The notes: generated by a model from the sequence alone, not told the origin. A stretch of 64,000 nucleotides of DNA from Bradyrhizobium sp. ORS 278 (GCF_000026145.1 NC_009445.1:5486501-5550500), one strand, 5' to 3'; positions 18,601 to 26,856 are shown, counted from the first letter of the stretch. Made by a program: numbers and translations.

Positions 18601-19028
18601 AGCGCGTTGCCGGTCGCGAGCTCGCCCACCGTGAGCTGGTCGGGAAGCATCGCATATTTGACCGGGCCGAACAGCGCCGCGATGACGCCAAACAAGCCGA
18701 GCGCGACGAACAACAGCGGGACCGAATGCAGGAAGAAGCCCAGCGCGGCAAAGCCTGCGGCGCCGATCTCGGCGAACTTCAGCTTCCGCGCGACAATACC
18801 CTTGGTGTAGCGATCGGCGAGCTCCCCACCGAGTCCCGACAGAATGAAGAACGGGAAGATGAAGACCCCGAGGGCAGCGGTGACGAGCGTCGCACCATGG
18901 TCGACGATGCCGCCGTAGAGCAGCATGATGACCAGCGCATTCTTCAGAACGTTGTCATTCAGCGCCGAGGACAACTGCGCCCAGAACAGCGGGGCAAAGC
19001 GGCGCGACGACATCAACTGCTTGATCAT
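15603..19028 (-). CDS. aas: Trifunctional MFS transporter/PlsC acyltransferase/AMP-dependent acyl-ACP ligase (LplT-Aas fusion)
   Basis: A 1141-residue three-part protein. Residues about 1-415 form a 12-helix MFS domain like the lysophospholipid flippase LplT (APLFWAQLSSALNDNVLKNA). Residues about 430-620 form a PlsC acyltransferase with H456-x4-D461 (APNHVSLVDG) and FPEGRITVSG. Residues about 650-1130 form an AMP-binding ligase with TSGSEGTPKG at 793-802. By analogy with E. coli LplT and Aas, it would import lysophospholipid, activate a fatty acid onto ACP and reacylate the lipid in the inner membrane. The start at 19028 follows AGGAAACG and is preferred to an extension of 62 residues lacking family similarity. 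It is downstream of two small genes and a palindromic promoter. Confidence 0.9.
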   Translation of the reverse strand: MIKQLMSSRRFAPLFWAQLSSALNDNVLKNALVIMLLYGGIVDHGATLVTAALGVFIFPFFILSGLGGELADRYTKGIVARKLKFAEIGAAGFAALGFFLHSVPLLFVALGLFGVIAALFGPVKYAMLPDQLTVGELATGNALVEGATFMAILIGTIAGGQLVSGSSHMGWVSSAVIGLALISWAAAARIPHTTPSASDLPITRNPWTSTFHLLKLLHATPRLWDGSVIVSWFWTVGAVVMSLLPALIKDVVGGTEGVVTLCLAIFAIGIAAGSLFAAQLSHVRPNLALVPMGAIVMGVLGLDLAWAIGTTETAKDVTALAFIGSWAGARMLIDFALFAFGGGLFVVPAFAAVQAWSEPAERARIIAAGNVLQAAFMVGGTAIVATLQGLDVSIAWIMFGLAVACFGSVWFVLNKWGREGVRDFGAMLFRALFRTEVRGLENLPPAGTRMLIAPNHVSLVDGPLLHAVLPIDATFAVDTGISKAWWAKIFLKLVRHITIDPTKPLGARDLIKLVASQEPVVIFPEGRITVSGSLMKVYDGTAMIADKADAVVVPVRIEGAQRSHLSYLKDGQIKRSWFPKVTVTILPPVKLTIDAALKGKTRRNAAGAALQDVMIEAMVKNAMLDRTLFEALAHAHRDHDTGKVMIEDPLGTKLTYRKLLLGAQVLSRKLEHGTMVGENVGVLLPNSAGVAVVFMALQSIGRVPAMLNFSAGPVNVLAAMKAAQVTTVLTSRAFIEKGKLDKLIAAIEGQARLVYLEDVKAAVSAVDKIKGILDGTKPRVARNADHPAVILFTSGSEGTPKGVVLSHRNILANAAQALARVDANANDLVFNVLPVFHSFGLTGGMMMPMLAGIPIYMYPSPLHYRIVPELIYQTGATILFGTDTFLTGYARSAHAYDFRTLRLVIAGAEPVKDRTRQVYMERYGIRVLEGYGVTETAPVLAMNTPMANRVGTVGRLSPLMEYRLDKVPGIDEGGRLSVRGPNVMLGYVRAENPGVLEALPEGWHDTGDIVTIDAQGFITIKGRAKRFAKIAGEMVSLTVVEQIAATLWPQAASVAVSIPDQRKGERIVLITTQKDAERAAMQRQAKAQGAPELAVPAVVMVVDKIPLLGSGKTDYVGAKALAEENAKAVAPERETEEREVA

Positions 19029-19120
19029 GGTCGTTTCCTGGTGTGTTGCGGCTGGGCCGCCGGGATCGCGAGACTGCCGAGGTTTGGTGCTGAAAATCAG
19101 ATCTGCCGCCGGGCGCCCGG

Positions 19121-19378
19121 TCAGGCGCGGCGACCAACTGGGTAGTGTCGTTGCCCCCGCGCAGAATGTCGCGTGAACAGCGTCATCGTGTCGGCCAGCG
19201 TGAACGAGGACCACACCAGCGCCACGAGCCCTGCTCCCACCCCCCCGCGCAGCGGCCAGTCGAGCGGCAACGCAACGATGCCACCGCCGACCAGCGCAAA
19301 GGCTAGCGCAAAGGTGATGTGCAAAAAGCTTATCCGAAGCGAGGGCCGTTGCACTGAGGACATCGGACGTGAGGACAT
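19121..19378 (-). CDS. Small two-helix membrane protein, uncharacterised
   Basis: An 85-residue protein with two hydrophobic segments (HITFALAFALVGGGIVALPL and GGVGAGLVALVWSSFTLA) joined by a short polar turn, and a basic C-terminus. AAGGAAG precedes the ATG. I do not recognise a family. It ends 92 bp before the aas-like start and is probably in the same transcript, so it could be a membrane partner of the lipid-remodelling protein. Confidence 0.6.
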   Translation of the reverse strand: MSSRPMSSVQRPSLRISFLHITFALAFALVGGGIVALPLDWPLRGGVGAGLVALVWSSFTLADTMTLFTRHSARGQRHYPVGRRA

Positions 19379-19421
19379 GGTGACCGCTTCCTTGCGCGTG
19401 TGCGGGGGATTTGAGACGTGG

Positions 19422-19685
19422 TCAGGTCAGGTCGCTGAGGTAATGAAAGCAGCCGAACAGTCCGCGGCTTCGCGACCGGTGCCCTTCGCGGCGAGCCGCG
19501 CGAAACAGGCCTTGGCCGGCGCCCGCGCGCATCCGTCGTGCCGCCAGCAGACCGGCGACATCGCAGGCGCTGGCGATGCGTTCGATGCGCGTAGCCGTCA
19601 GATGAGACGCTGCCCGAGCCAAGCCGTTCAGCAACGCTCGAACATCGACAACGAAAGGCTGATCACGAGGACTGAGGGATTGCAT
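19422..19685 (-). CDS. Small basic protein of unknown function
   Basis: An 87-residue reading frame starting at 19685 (MQSLSPRDQPFVVDVR), after GGAG seven bases upstream. The first 50 residues have a plausible amphipathic helix (ALLNGLARAASHL), while the C-terminal part is rich in Arg and Ala and looks poorly constrained. No family is recognised. It is the first open frame after the double-palindrome promoter and may be a short regulatory or leader gene for the lipid operon. Confidence 0.45.
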   Translation of the reverse strand: MQSLSPRDQPFVVDVRALLNGLARAASHLTATRIERIASACDVAGLLAARRMRAGAGQGLFRAARREGHRSRSRGLFGCFHYLSDLT

Positions 19686-19696
19686 AAGATCACTCC

Positions 19697-19745
19697 ATAT
19701 TTGAGCAACGCTCAAATATCTACCGGAATGTTGAGCGCCGCTCAA
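19697..19745 (-). promoter_or_regulatory. Two TTGAGC-N3-GCTCAA operator palindromes
   Basis: A 23-bp perfect palindrome (19697-19719: arms ATATTTGAGC and GCTCAAATAT, centre AAC) and a 15-bp one (19731-19745: TTGAGC-GCC-GCTCAA) lie 30 bp centre to centre, immediately upstream of the leftward small gene. This is the layout expected for a dimeric TetR-type repressor. No TetR gene is in the window, so the regulator must act in trans. Confidence 0.6.
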
Positions 19746-19855
19746 GTTATTTCGACAGCTCGAAGCGAGATGGTCACCAAAACGTTAAAAGCCGCCCGCG
19801 CCAAGCGCAGACGGCCTCATAACGACTTGATTGTGCTTGAATCTCCGGAAGCGCC

Positions 19856-21943
19856 TCACGCCTGCGCTTTGCGCAGCCACACCTTGTTGTCGTGGAAGGC
19901 CGCTCCCCCAATCGGAGCGACAGTGTCCGCAGCGGTCAGCGAATTGATGCCGCGGCCGCCGATATGGGCGGCATTGGGGTGGATCGATTCGGCGATCAGA
20001 ACGCCGCGCTGGACCCCCTCGAACAGCCGCGCCCTCAGCGACGTCTGTCCGCGAAGATTACCGAGCGTGACGGCCTCGCCGTCGGCGATGCCAAGCGGTT
20101 CGGCGTCGAGCGGATGGATCATCACCGTCGGCGCGCCCTCGCGAGCCTGGGATGAGGGCGTCTCGTTGAACGAGGTGTTGAGGAACGAGCGCGCCGGGCT
20201 CGTCGCCAGCCGGAACGGATGCTGCTCGTCCGTCTCTTCGGTCACCGCCCAGTGGTCAGGCAGCGACGGCATGCGCTCGGGATGGCCCATCACGCGCCCG
20301 AACGGCGGATGAGCCCAGTCGGCCTTGAAGTGAAACTTGCCGTCCCTGTGCGCGAAGCCGTCGAGATAATGCGAGGTGCGGAAATCAGGCTGCAGGTCAC
20401 GCCACACATCTGCCTCGAGCGCGGCGATGTCGCCATGGCCGCTCTTCTTCAAGGTCGCATCGATCAGTTCGCGCGGCGTCATTTCAAAGCCGGGATGATG
20501 GGCGCCAAGCCGGCGCGCCAAGCCCCGCAGGACCTCGTGATTGGATCGGCACTCACCCGGGGGATCGATCAGCTTCGGTCCGACCGAAATGTGCTGATGG
20601 CCGCCGCCGTAGTAGAGATCATCATGCTCCATGAACATGGTTGCCGGCAGCACAATATCTGCCATCTGCGCCGTCTCCGTCATGAACTGCTCGTGGACCG
20701 CAACGAACAGATCATCACGCGCAAAGCCCTTCCTGACGAGATCCTGCTCGGGCGCCACCGTCATGGGATTAGTGTTCTGAATCAGCATCGCCTTGACCGG
20801 CGGTCCGCCGCAAAGCGATTCTGGATCTCCCGTCAGGATGCGGCCGATCTGGGACTGATCGAGAAAACGGGTGGCGTGATCGATCGCGTCGTGGCCCTCG
20901 ATGATCGACTCGTCGAAGTGCCACAGCGCAGCATTGTTGAAGAAGGCCCCGCCTCCTTCGTACTGCCAGGCGCCCGTCACCGCGGGAATACACGACGCCG
21001 CGTGCATCTGGGTTGCGCCGTTCCGGCTGCGGGTGAAGCCATAGCCAAGCCGGAAGAAGGTGCGCTTGGTCTCGCCGACCAGTCTCGCGAACGCCTCAAT
21101 GTCGACAACCGAAACACCAGAGATCTGCGACGCCCATTCCGGCGGCCGCGTCTTCAGATGGGCTTCGAGTTCGCTTGGACAGTCGGTGTATTTCGCCATG
21201 TAGGCACGATCGGCATAGCCGTCGCGAAACAGGACATGCATCACGCCGCAGGCAAAGGCACCGTCCGTCCCGGGGCGCAGGATGATCTTGATATCGGCCT
21301 GCTTCATCGTCTCATTGTCGTAGATGTCGACGGCGGCGATCTTTGCCCCGCGCTCCTTCCGCGCCCGAGCGGCATGAGTCATGACATTGACCTGCGTGTT
21401 CACCGGGTTCGTGCCCCAGATCACCACCAGATCGGACAGCGCCATCTCACGGGGATCAACGCCTGCGATCTTGCCTGTCCCTATTGCAAATCCCACACGC
21501 GCGACATTGGCGCAGATCGTCGAATAGAAACGCGAGTACCTCTTCACATGCGTCAGACGGTTGAGGCCGTCGCGCATCACCAGTCCCATGGTCCCCGCAT
21601 AATAATAAGGCCACACCGCCTGCGACCCGAACTCGCGCTCCGTCAGCAGAAAACGCTCAGCGATCTCGTCGAGCGCGTCGTCCCAGGACATCCGCGCGAA
21701 CTGCCCCGAACCTTTCGGCCCGATGCGGCGCAGGGGAAAGGTCAGTCGTTCGGCGTGATGAATGCGCTCGGCGTATCGAGCCACCTTGGCGCAGACCACA
21801 CCGGCCGTATAGGTCTGGCGCTTCGAGCCGCGAACCCGCCCGATCGTGCTCTGGTCGATCACCTCGACATCGAGCGCACAGGCTGAGGGACAATCGTGCG
21901 GACACGTGGAATGGCGGATATCGACGCGAGGCTGCTGGTTCAT
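19856..21943 (-). CDS. Molybdopterin-dependent oxidoreductase (DMSO reductase superfamily)
   Basis: A 695-residue catalytic subunit of a bis-MGD enzyme. The N-terminal [4Fe-4S] site is Cys14, 18, 22 and 51 (CPHDCPSAC then GVVC). Later segments LVVIWGTNPVNTQ, a finger containing QNTNPM, and the C-terminal MopB domain (PTVMIHPLDAEPLGIADGE) bind the cofactor. There is no Tat signal, so it is probably cytoplasmic. The start at 21943 (ATG) is preferred over TTG at 21949. No electron-transfer or membrane subunit is adjacent, which is common for the soluble COG0243 group whose substrates are unknown. It diverges from the GntR/TRAP operon. Confidence 0.85.
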   Translation of the reverse strand: MNQQPRVDIRHSTCPHDCPSACALDVEVIDQSTIGRVRGSKRQTYTAGVVCAKVARYAERIHHAERLTFPLRRIGPKGSGQFARMSWDDALDEIAERFLLTEREFGSQAVWPYYYAGTMGLVMRDGLNRLTHVKRYSRFYSTICANVARVGFAIGTGKIAGVDPREMALSDLVVIWGTNPVNTQVNVMTHAARARKERGAKIAAVDIYDNETMKQADIKIILRPGTDGAFACGVMHVLFRDGYADRAYMAKYTDCPSELEAHLKTRPPEWASQISGVSVVDIEAFARLVGETKRTFFRLGYGFTRSRNGATQMHAASCIPAVTGAWQYEGGGAFFNNAALWHFDESIIEGHDAIDHATRFLDQSQIGRILTGDPESLCGGPPVKAMLIQNTNPMTVAPEQDLVRKGFARDDLFVAVHEQFMTETAQMADIVLPATMFMEHDDLYYGGGHQHISVGPKLIDPPGECRSNHEVLRGLARRLGAHHPGFEMTPRELIDATLKKSGHGDIAALEADVWRDLQPDFRTSHYLDGFAHRDGKFHFKADWAHPPFGRVMGHPERMPSLPDHWAVTEETDEQHPFRLATSPARSFLNTSFNETPSSQAREGAPTVMIHPLDAEPLGIADGEAVTLGNLRGQTSLRARLFEGVQRGVLIAESIHPNAAHIGGRGINSLTAADTVAPIGGAAFHDNKVWLRKAQA

Positions 21944-22313
21944 CCCCAATCTTTAACATCAAAAAAGACCTCAGCCGAGAGCCTTCGCGACGCATTTGCA
22001 CAAAGGCTGCAGGCCTCCACCGCAAGGGGAACCCCCGTCGCGACATTTGGACCAGCACCGACAGGACCGAGCGCTGATTGGTTGCCGTACTAACCCACGA
22101 GCGCATCCTCGCCTGCTTGCCGTGAGTGTCGTTCCCGAAGGCATTGCACGCGCCGAACAGTGCAAGAATGAATCGGGGCCGATGGCTCTGGATCGCCCTG
22201 TTTTCTTCGCTGCAGATCGGCATCGCACCGCACCACGATGAAGCTTCGGGTAGGCGGTATTTTCTATTGCCAAAGTCAATTCGTATATTAGTATATTAGT
22301 TGAGGAAACATCG
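21944..22313. other. Divergent intergenic region, 370 bp
   Basis: This region separates the molybdoenzyme from the GntR regulator. Open frames crossing it lack family features and ribosome-binding sites. The only structure noted is a tandem duplication of GTATATTA near the GntR start (22283-22298). It probably contains both promoters. Confidence 0.5.
22283..22298 (+). promoter_or_regulatory. Tandem GTATATTA repeat, candidate GntR operator
   Basis: Two adjacent copies of GTATATTA end 15 bp before the ATG of the FCD-GntR gene, in an AT-rich patch. Location over the likely promoter suggests autoregulation. The sequence alone does not prove binding. Confidence 0.35.
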
Positions 22314-23057
22314 ATGCCCAGCCGCGCCCCTAGGAAATTGACTCCCGCGCCACATCCCGTCGTCGCCCGCATGCGCCGCAACGGCCGGCCGCGTGGAGCC
22401 ACGGCGGCATCGCGGATCTATGCTGACCTTCGCGCCGAGCTGGTGTCCCTGGTGCGCCGGCCGGGCGAGCCGATTTCGGAAGCGCAGATCGCAACGGCCT
22501 ACGGCGTGAGCCGGACGCCGGTTCGGGAAGCCATCCTGAAACTTTCGGACGAAGGGCTGGTCGAGATCTTCCCGCAGTCCGGCATTTTCGTCTCTCGAAT
22601 ACCAGTGGCTGCGCTCCCCGAAACAATCATCATTCGCAAGTCTCTTGAAGAGACGACCGCGCGAATGGCCGCCGAGCACGCGACATCCAGCCAAGTTCTC
22701 AGCTTGCGAGCGATACTGGAGCGCCAACGCGAAGCGTGCGCTGCGAAAGATCGCGAAGCCTTTCACCAAGCGGATGAGCTGTTTCATGCGGGTATCGCCG
22801 AGGTGGCTGGCTATCCTGGGATATGGAAGCTGATCCTGCAAGTGAAGGTGCACGTCGACCGGTTTCGACGCCTGACCTTGCCGCAGATCGGACGAATGAC
22901 GGAAGTGATTGGCGAACACGAGCCGATCCTGACGGCGATCGAACGGCGCGACACCGACGGCGCACGCGCTGCCATGGCCAGTCATCTCGAACGGCTGCTC
23001 GACGATATCTCTGAAATTCAGACCCTCAATCCCGAGTGTTTCGACCAACCGAGCTAG
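22314..23057 (+). CDS. GntR-family (FCD subfamily) transcriptional regulator
   Basis: A 247-residue regulator. After a basic N-terminal arm, the winged helix spans about 35-105 (recognition segment VSRTPVREAILKLSDEGLVEI, wing PQSGIFVSRI). An FCD domain follows with HQADELFHAGI and GEHEPILTAIERRD, in which the histidines probably bind a metal that helps hold a carboxylate effector. AGGAAAC precedes the ATG. It lies 62 bp upstream of a TRAP transporter operon on the same strand, so it is likely the local regulator responding to the transported acid. Confidence 0.86.
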   Translation: MPSRAPRKLTPAPHPVVARMRRNGRPRGATAASRIYADLRAELVSLVRRPGEPISEAQIATAYGVSRTPVREAILKLSDEGLVEIFPQSGIFVSRIPVAALPETIIIRKSLEETTARMAAEHATSSQVLSLRAILERQREACAAKDREAFHQADELFHAGIAEVAGYPGIWKLILQVKVHVDRFRRLTLPQIGRMTEVIGEHEPILTAIERRDTDGARAAMASHLERLLDDISEIQTLNPECFDQPS

Positions 23058-23119
23058 CAATTGCAGCCGCGGCATCCACTGCGGTCTGTCGACCAGGCAA
23101 AGTCCGTGGGAGGGACGCC

Positions 23120-24118
23120 ATGAAGAGACGTGATTTCATCAAATTGACCGCAGGCATCGCCGGTGCAACGGCGCTTCCACCGTTTTCAGCGGCGCTCGCG
23201 CAATCGAAGGCCGTATTCAAGGCGTCTGACGTGCAGCCTCCCGGCTATCCGACGGTTGCGGCAACCGAAAGCCTCGGCAAGAAGCTCGCAGCCGCGACCA
23301 ATGGCAGGCTGACGATCCAGATGTATCCTTCCGCACAGCTTGGCGGCGAGAAGGAAACCATCGAGCAGACCCAGATCGGCGCGATCCAGATGCTGCGCGT
23401 CAGCGCCGGCGCGCTGGGCCCGATCGTGGACGACATCAACGTCGTCAACATGCCATTCTTGTTCAAAAGCATCGAGCATTCCGAGAAGATGATGGACGGA
23501 CCGATCGGGCAGGATCTCCTCGATCGCGTGAGCGCCAATGCAAACGCAAACCTGGTGGCGCTCTGCTGGATGAATTCGGGTGCGCGCAGCATCTACAACA
23601 CCAAGAAGCCGATCAGGACGGTCGAGGACGTCAAGGGCCTGAAGATCCGCGTCATCGGAAATCCGATCTTCATCGACATGATGAACGCGCTGGGTGGCAA
23701 CGGCGTGGCCATGGGCTACGATCAGGTCTTCAGCGCCTTGCAGACCGGCGTGATCGACGGAGCCGAGAACAATCCTCCGAGCTACGTCTTCAGCAATCAC
23801 TATACGGCCGCTAAGTATTATTCGCTGACTCAGCATCTCGTCATCCCGGAAGTCCTCGTGTTCTCGAAACGAGCCTGGGCGAACCTCTCCAATGACGACC
23901 AGGCACTGATCAAGAAGTTCGCGCGCGAAGCTCAGATGGAAGAGCGCGAACTCTGGAAGGCTTACGAGCGCGAGGCCATGGAGAAGGCCAAGGCGGCCGG
24001 CTGCGAGGTCATCGAGATCGCCGACAAGGCGCCGTTCCAGAAGGCCGTCAAGCCGGTCTGGGACAAATACGGCCCGAAATACCAGGACATGATCAAGCGC
24101 ATCCAAGAAATCGCCTAG
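23120..24118 (+). CDS. TRAP transporter solute-binding protein (DctP family)
   Basis: A 332-residue periplasmic receptor. The signal peptide starts MKRRDFIKLTAGIAG, a Tat-like RRDFIK motif followed by a hydrophobic stretch and ALAQ cleavage. The mature protein shows the DctP pattern: LTIQMYPSAQLGGEKE, SGARSIYNTKKPIRTVEDVKGLKIRV with the conserved carboxylate-binding Arg, and QVFSALQTGVIDGAENN. The start at 23120 follows GGAGGGACG and gives the full signal. It heads a dctP-dctQ-dctM operon. The ligand is probably an organic acid, but its identity is not readable. Confidence 0.9.
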   Translation: MKRRDFIKLTAGIAGATALPPFSAALAQSKAVFKASDVQPPGYPTVAATESLGKKLAAATNGRLTIQMYPSAQLGGEKETIEQTQIGAIQMLRVSAGALGPIVDDINVVNMPFLFKSIEHSEKMMDGPIGQDLLDRVSANANANLVALCWMNSGARSIYNTKKPIRTVEDVKGLKIRVIGNPIFIDMMNALGGNGVAMGYDQVFSALQTGVIDGAENNPPSYVFSNHYTAAKYYSLTQHLVIPEVLVFSKRAWANLSNDDQALIKKFAREAQMEERELWKAYEREAMEKAKAAGCEVIEIADKAPFQKAVKPVWDKYGPKYQDMIKRIQEIA

Positions 24119-24151
24119 GGCGATCTCGGTCGGACAATCAGGAGGTTTGCC

Positions 24152-24664
24152 ATGGCCGGACTCTATCGCCGAGCGATGGATGCGCTCTATCTCGCCTGCG
24201 TCATCGTGGGCGTGATAGCGCTGGTGCTGATCTCAGCGGTCATACCCTGGGCGGTCTTCACCCGCTACATTCTGAACAGCGCGGCCTCCTGGCCCGAACC
24301 GATGGCCGTCCTATTGACGATCCTTCTCACGTTCATCGGAGCCGCCGCGGGGTACAGGCTCAACCTGCATATGAACCTGGCCTACTTCGCCAATCAAACA
24401 CCGCCCCCGATCAGAAGAGCGCTTGATGTGCTCGTGCAGTTGCTGATGGGGCTCATCGCGCTGTTCATGATCATTTGGGGCGAAAGGCTGGTCGAGGTCA
24501 CCTGGAGCAATACGATCGGCGATTTCCCGTTCCTCTCGGTCGGCGTCACTTACCTGCCGATCCCGATCGGCGGCTTGTGTCTGCTGCTTTTCATCATCGA
24601 ACGGCTGTTCCTCGGCGCGCCGCCGGACCCGATCCCGCACCACGACACAGATTCGTTCGAGTAA
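24152..24664 (+). CDS. TRAP transporter small permease (DctQ family)
   Basis: A 170-residue membrane protein with four predicted helices. The first is YLACVIVGVIALVLISAVIP. The family's WPEPMAVLLTILLTFIGAA and the conserved polar turn after it (YRLNLHMNLAYF) follow. A perfect AGGAGG lies just upstream of the ATG. DctQ forms the integral complex with DctM and docks DctP. It is 33 bp downstream of the receptor gene. Confidence 0.88.
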   Translation: MAGLYRRAMDALYLACVIVGVIALVLISAVIPWAVFTRYILNSAASWPEPMAVLLTILLTFIGAAAGYRLNLHMNLAYFANQTPPPIRRALDVLVQLLMGLIALFMIIWGERLVEVTWSNTIGDFPFLSVGVTYLPIPIGGLCLLLFIIERLFLGAPPDPIPHHDTDSFE

Positions 24665-24687
24665 GCCCGCCAGCCGAGTCAGACCCG

Positions 24688-25977
24688 ATGGACATCTTTA
24701 TTTTGCTTGCGACAATGCTGGTGTGCTTCCTGATCGGGATGCCCATCGCCTACTCCCTGGCGCTTGCCGCAATCGCCGGCGCACTCTCCGTCGGCATTCC
24801 ACTCGAAGCCGTGATGCTCAAGATCTCGGACGGCGTCAGCAAGGTCGCGATGCTGACGATCCCGTTTTTCGTGCTTGCCGGCGCGATCATGGCGGAAGGT
24901 GGAATGGCCAAACGGCTCGTGGCGTTCGCCGACGTTCTGGTCGGCCTGACCCGCTTGCGCGGCGGCCTTTCGATCGTGAACGTGCTAGCAACGACCTTCC
25001 TGAGCGGCATCTCCGGCTCAGCCGTCGCCGATACATCCGCAATCGGCTCGGTGATGATCCCGCAGATGGAGCGCAACGGCTATCCGCGTGTCTTCGCCAC
25101 CAATCTGACCATCAGTTCGTCGGTTCAGGCGCTTCTGGTTCCGCCAAGCCATAACGCGGTCCTCTATTCACTCGCGACCGGCGGCACGATCTCGATCAGC
25201 GCGCTGTTCATGGCGGGCGTATTTCCGGGCCTCCTGCTCGGCTTTTCACTGATCATGCTGTGCATCGTGATCGCTTATCGCGAGGGTCATCCGCAGGGCC
25301 AGAGGGTTCCCGCCAAGGACGCGGTGAAGATCACCATCGATGCGGCGTGGGGCCTCATCACGCTTGTGATCATCCTCGGGGGCATTCTTGGCGGCATCTT
25401 CACAGCGATCGAAGCCGGTGCCGTCGCTTGCATCTGGGCATTCTTCGTCACCATGTTCATCTATCGCGACTACCGCTGGCGTGATCTGCCTGTGCTGCTG
25501 CATCGGACGCTGCGCACGGTCGCCATGGTCATGACCCTGATCGCCTGTGCTTCGGCGGTCGGCTATATCATGGCCCTCACGCAGATGCCGTCAAAGATGA
25601 CGCAGTTCTTCCTGTCGATCTCGAGCAACAAATACGTCATCCTGCTCCTGATCAACGTGCTGCTCTTGCTGCTGGGGACGCTCGTCGACATGGCCCCGTC
25701 GATCCTGATCGCGACACCGATCCTGCTCCCCGTCATGCAGAATTTCGGCGTCGACCCGGTTCACTTTGGCATGATCATGCTGCTCAATCTCGGCATCGGG
25801 CTTTGTCATCCTCCCGTCGGCGCAATCCTGTTCGTTGGTTGCGCCGTCGGCAAGGTCTCGATCGAGCAGGTCATGCGCAGGATCTGGCCGTTCTACGCGG
25901 TGATGTTCGGCGTCCTGATGGCCGTCACCTATATTCCGGAAATCTCGCTCTGGCTGCCGCGCCATATTCTCCGATGA
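24688..25977 (+). CDS. TRAP transporter large permease (DctM family)
   Basis: A 429-residue polytopic permease of about 12 helices. Family segments include PFFVLAGAIMAEGGMAKRL, FLSGISGSAVADTSAIGSVM and GLCHPPVGAILFVGCAVGK. It uses the sodium or proton gradient to import the solute delivered by DctP. The ATG at 24688 lies 23 bp after the dctQ stop; no strong ribosome-binding site is visible, so coupling is likely. The operon ends here; 147 bp separate it from a convergent Crp-like regulator. Confidence 0.9.
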   Translation: MDIFILLATMLVCFLIGMPIAYSLALAAIAGALSVGIPLEAVMLKISDGVSKVAMLTIPFFVLAGAIMAEGGMAKRLVAFADVLVGLTRLRGGLSIVNVLATTFLSGISGSAVADTSAIGSVMIPQMERNGYPRVFATNLTISSSVQALLVPPSHNAVLYSLATGGTISISALFMAGVFPGLLLGFSLIMLCIVIAYREGHPQGQRVPAKDAVKITIDAAWGLITLVIILGGILGGIFTAIEAGAVACIWAFFVTMFIYRDYRWRDLPVLLHRTLRTVAMVMTLIACASAVGYIMALTQMPSKMTQFFLSISSNKYVILLLINVLLLLLGTLVDMAPSILIATPILLPVMQNFGVDPVHFGMIMLLNLGIGLCHPPVGAILFVGCAVGKVSIEQVMRRIWPFYAVMFGVLMAVTYIPEISLWLPRHILR

Positions 25978-26124
25978 AGGCTCTCGCATCCGGGTCCGCG
26001 CCCCCGCCAGGTTCGCACTGGTCTGATCTATGCTGAGAGGCTGAGAAAGAGCGCATACCAGCGAGCGAGATGTCGCTGACGACTGGATCGGCGACATCGA
26101 CGTAAGCAGGCCGGATCGGAGCGG

Positions 26125-26856
26125 CTATTCGTCGTCGTGTTGACCCGCATCTGCCAATCCACGCAATGGCTCGGGATTGAGAAGCACAATCGCCCCATGC
26201 TCGAGCCGGACCCAATCCCTGGCTGCCCAGGCGCGCAATTGCTTGTTGATGCTTTCCCGCGTCATGCCCACCATTTCGCTGATCTCCTGCTGGGTGATCG
26301 CGATGGTTCGATTTGACGAGTCGACTTTCTGCTTTTCAGTCAGGCCGAGCAAAGCGCTGGCCAGACGTCGTGGCAAATCCTGCAGGATGACCTGCTCGAC
26401 CTGATCGCTGGTCCAACGAAGCCGGTCGCAGAGCAACTCGATGAACTTCATCGCGAGCACGGGCTGGCTCTTGACGAAGGGCAGGAATTCGCGCCGGTCG
26501 ATGACCAGGATCTCGCAATTGGTGTTTGCGGTGGCGTCGGCCGTCCGCTCTCGGCCGTCGAGCACGGCGACCTCACCGAAGATTTCACCCGCGCTGATCA
26601 GATTGAGGATCGCGTTACGGCCGTCCGGCGACGAAACGCTGATTTTAACCGTCCCGCTGATCACAGCGTACAGGCTGGACCCCGGGTCTCCCTTCGAGAA
26701 GATCGTCGCGCCGCGCTTCAGTGTGGTCGGCTTTGCATACCGACAGAGCTGATCGAGGGCTTCGGGGTCGAGTTCGCAAAAGATCGGATGCTGCCGCAGC
26801 ACCGACAGCTTGCCGCTGCTGGCCGGTCGGTTGCTCCCCTTCTTGTCCTCGATCAC
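26125..26856 (-). CDS. Crp/Fnr-family transcriptional regulator without Fe-S cysteines
   Basis: A 243-residue regulator. The cyclic-nucleotide-like beta-barrel (about 20-140) includes RGATIFSKGDPGSSLYAVISG and the phosphate-cassette region GEIFGEVAVLDGRERTADA. The long dimer helix and winged helix follow (ITQQEISEMVGMTRESINKQL). GEVAVLDGRERTA is close to the CRP pocket, so a nucleotide ligand is possible. The N-terminus has no FNR-type cysteine cluster. The recognition helix (RESINKQL) differs from the ETVSR helix of the neighbouring FnrN-type protein, so it should bind other sites. Confidence 0.85.
   Translation of the reverse strand: MIEDKKGSNRPASSGKLSVLRQHPIFCELDPEALDQLCRYAKPTTLKRGATIFSKGDPGSSLYAVISGTVKISVSSPDGRNAILNLISAGEIFGEVAVLDGRERTADATANTNCEILVIDRREFLPFVKSQPVLAMKFIELLCDRLRWTSDQVEQVILQDLPRRLASALLGLTEKQKVDSSNRTIAITQQEISEMVGMTRESINKQLRAWAARDWVRLEHGAIVLLNPEPLRGLADAGQHDDE

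Noticed and set aside
15519..19145. A plus-strand open frame of about 1,200 codons opposite the aas-like gene
   Set aside because: It mirrors the high-GC codon bias of the real leftward gene, is rich in Arg, His, Asp and Gln, and has no recognisable domains.
20219..21886. Long plus-strand open frame opposite the molybdoenzyme
   Set aside because: Its composition is typical of an antisense shadow; the minus strand has complete cofactor motifs.
22270..22300. FNR box upstream of the TRAP regulator
   Set aside because: TTGCCAAAGTCAA has the wrong half-site and spacing (five bases), so it does not fit the motif.
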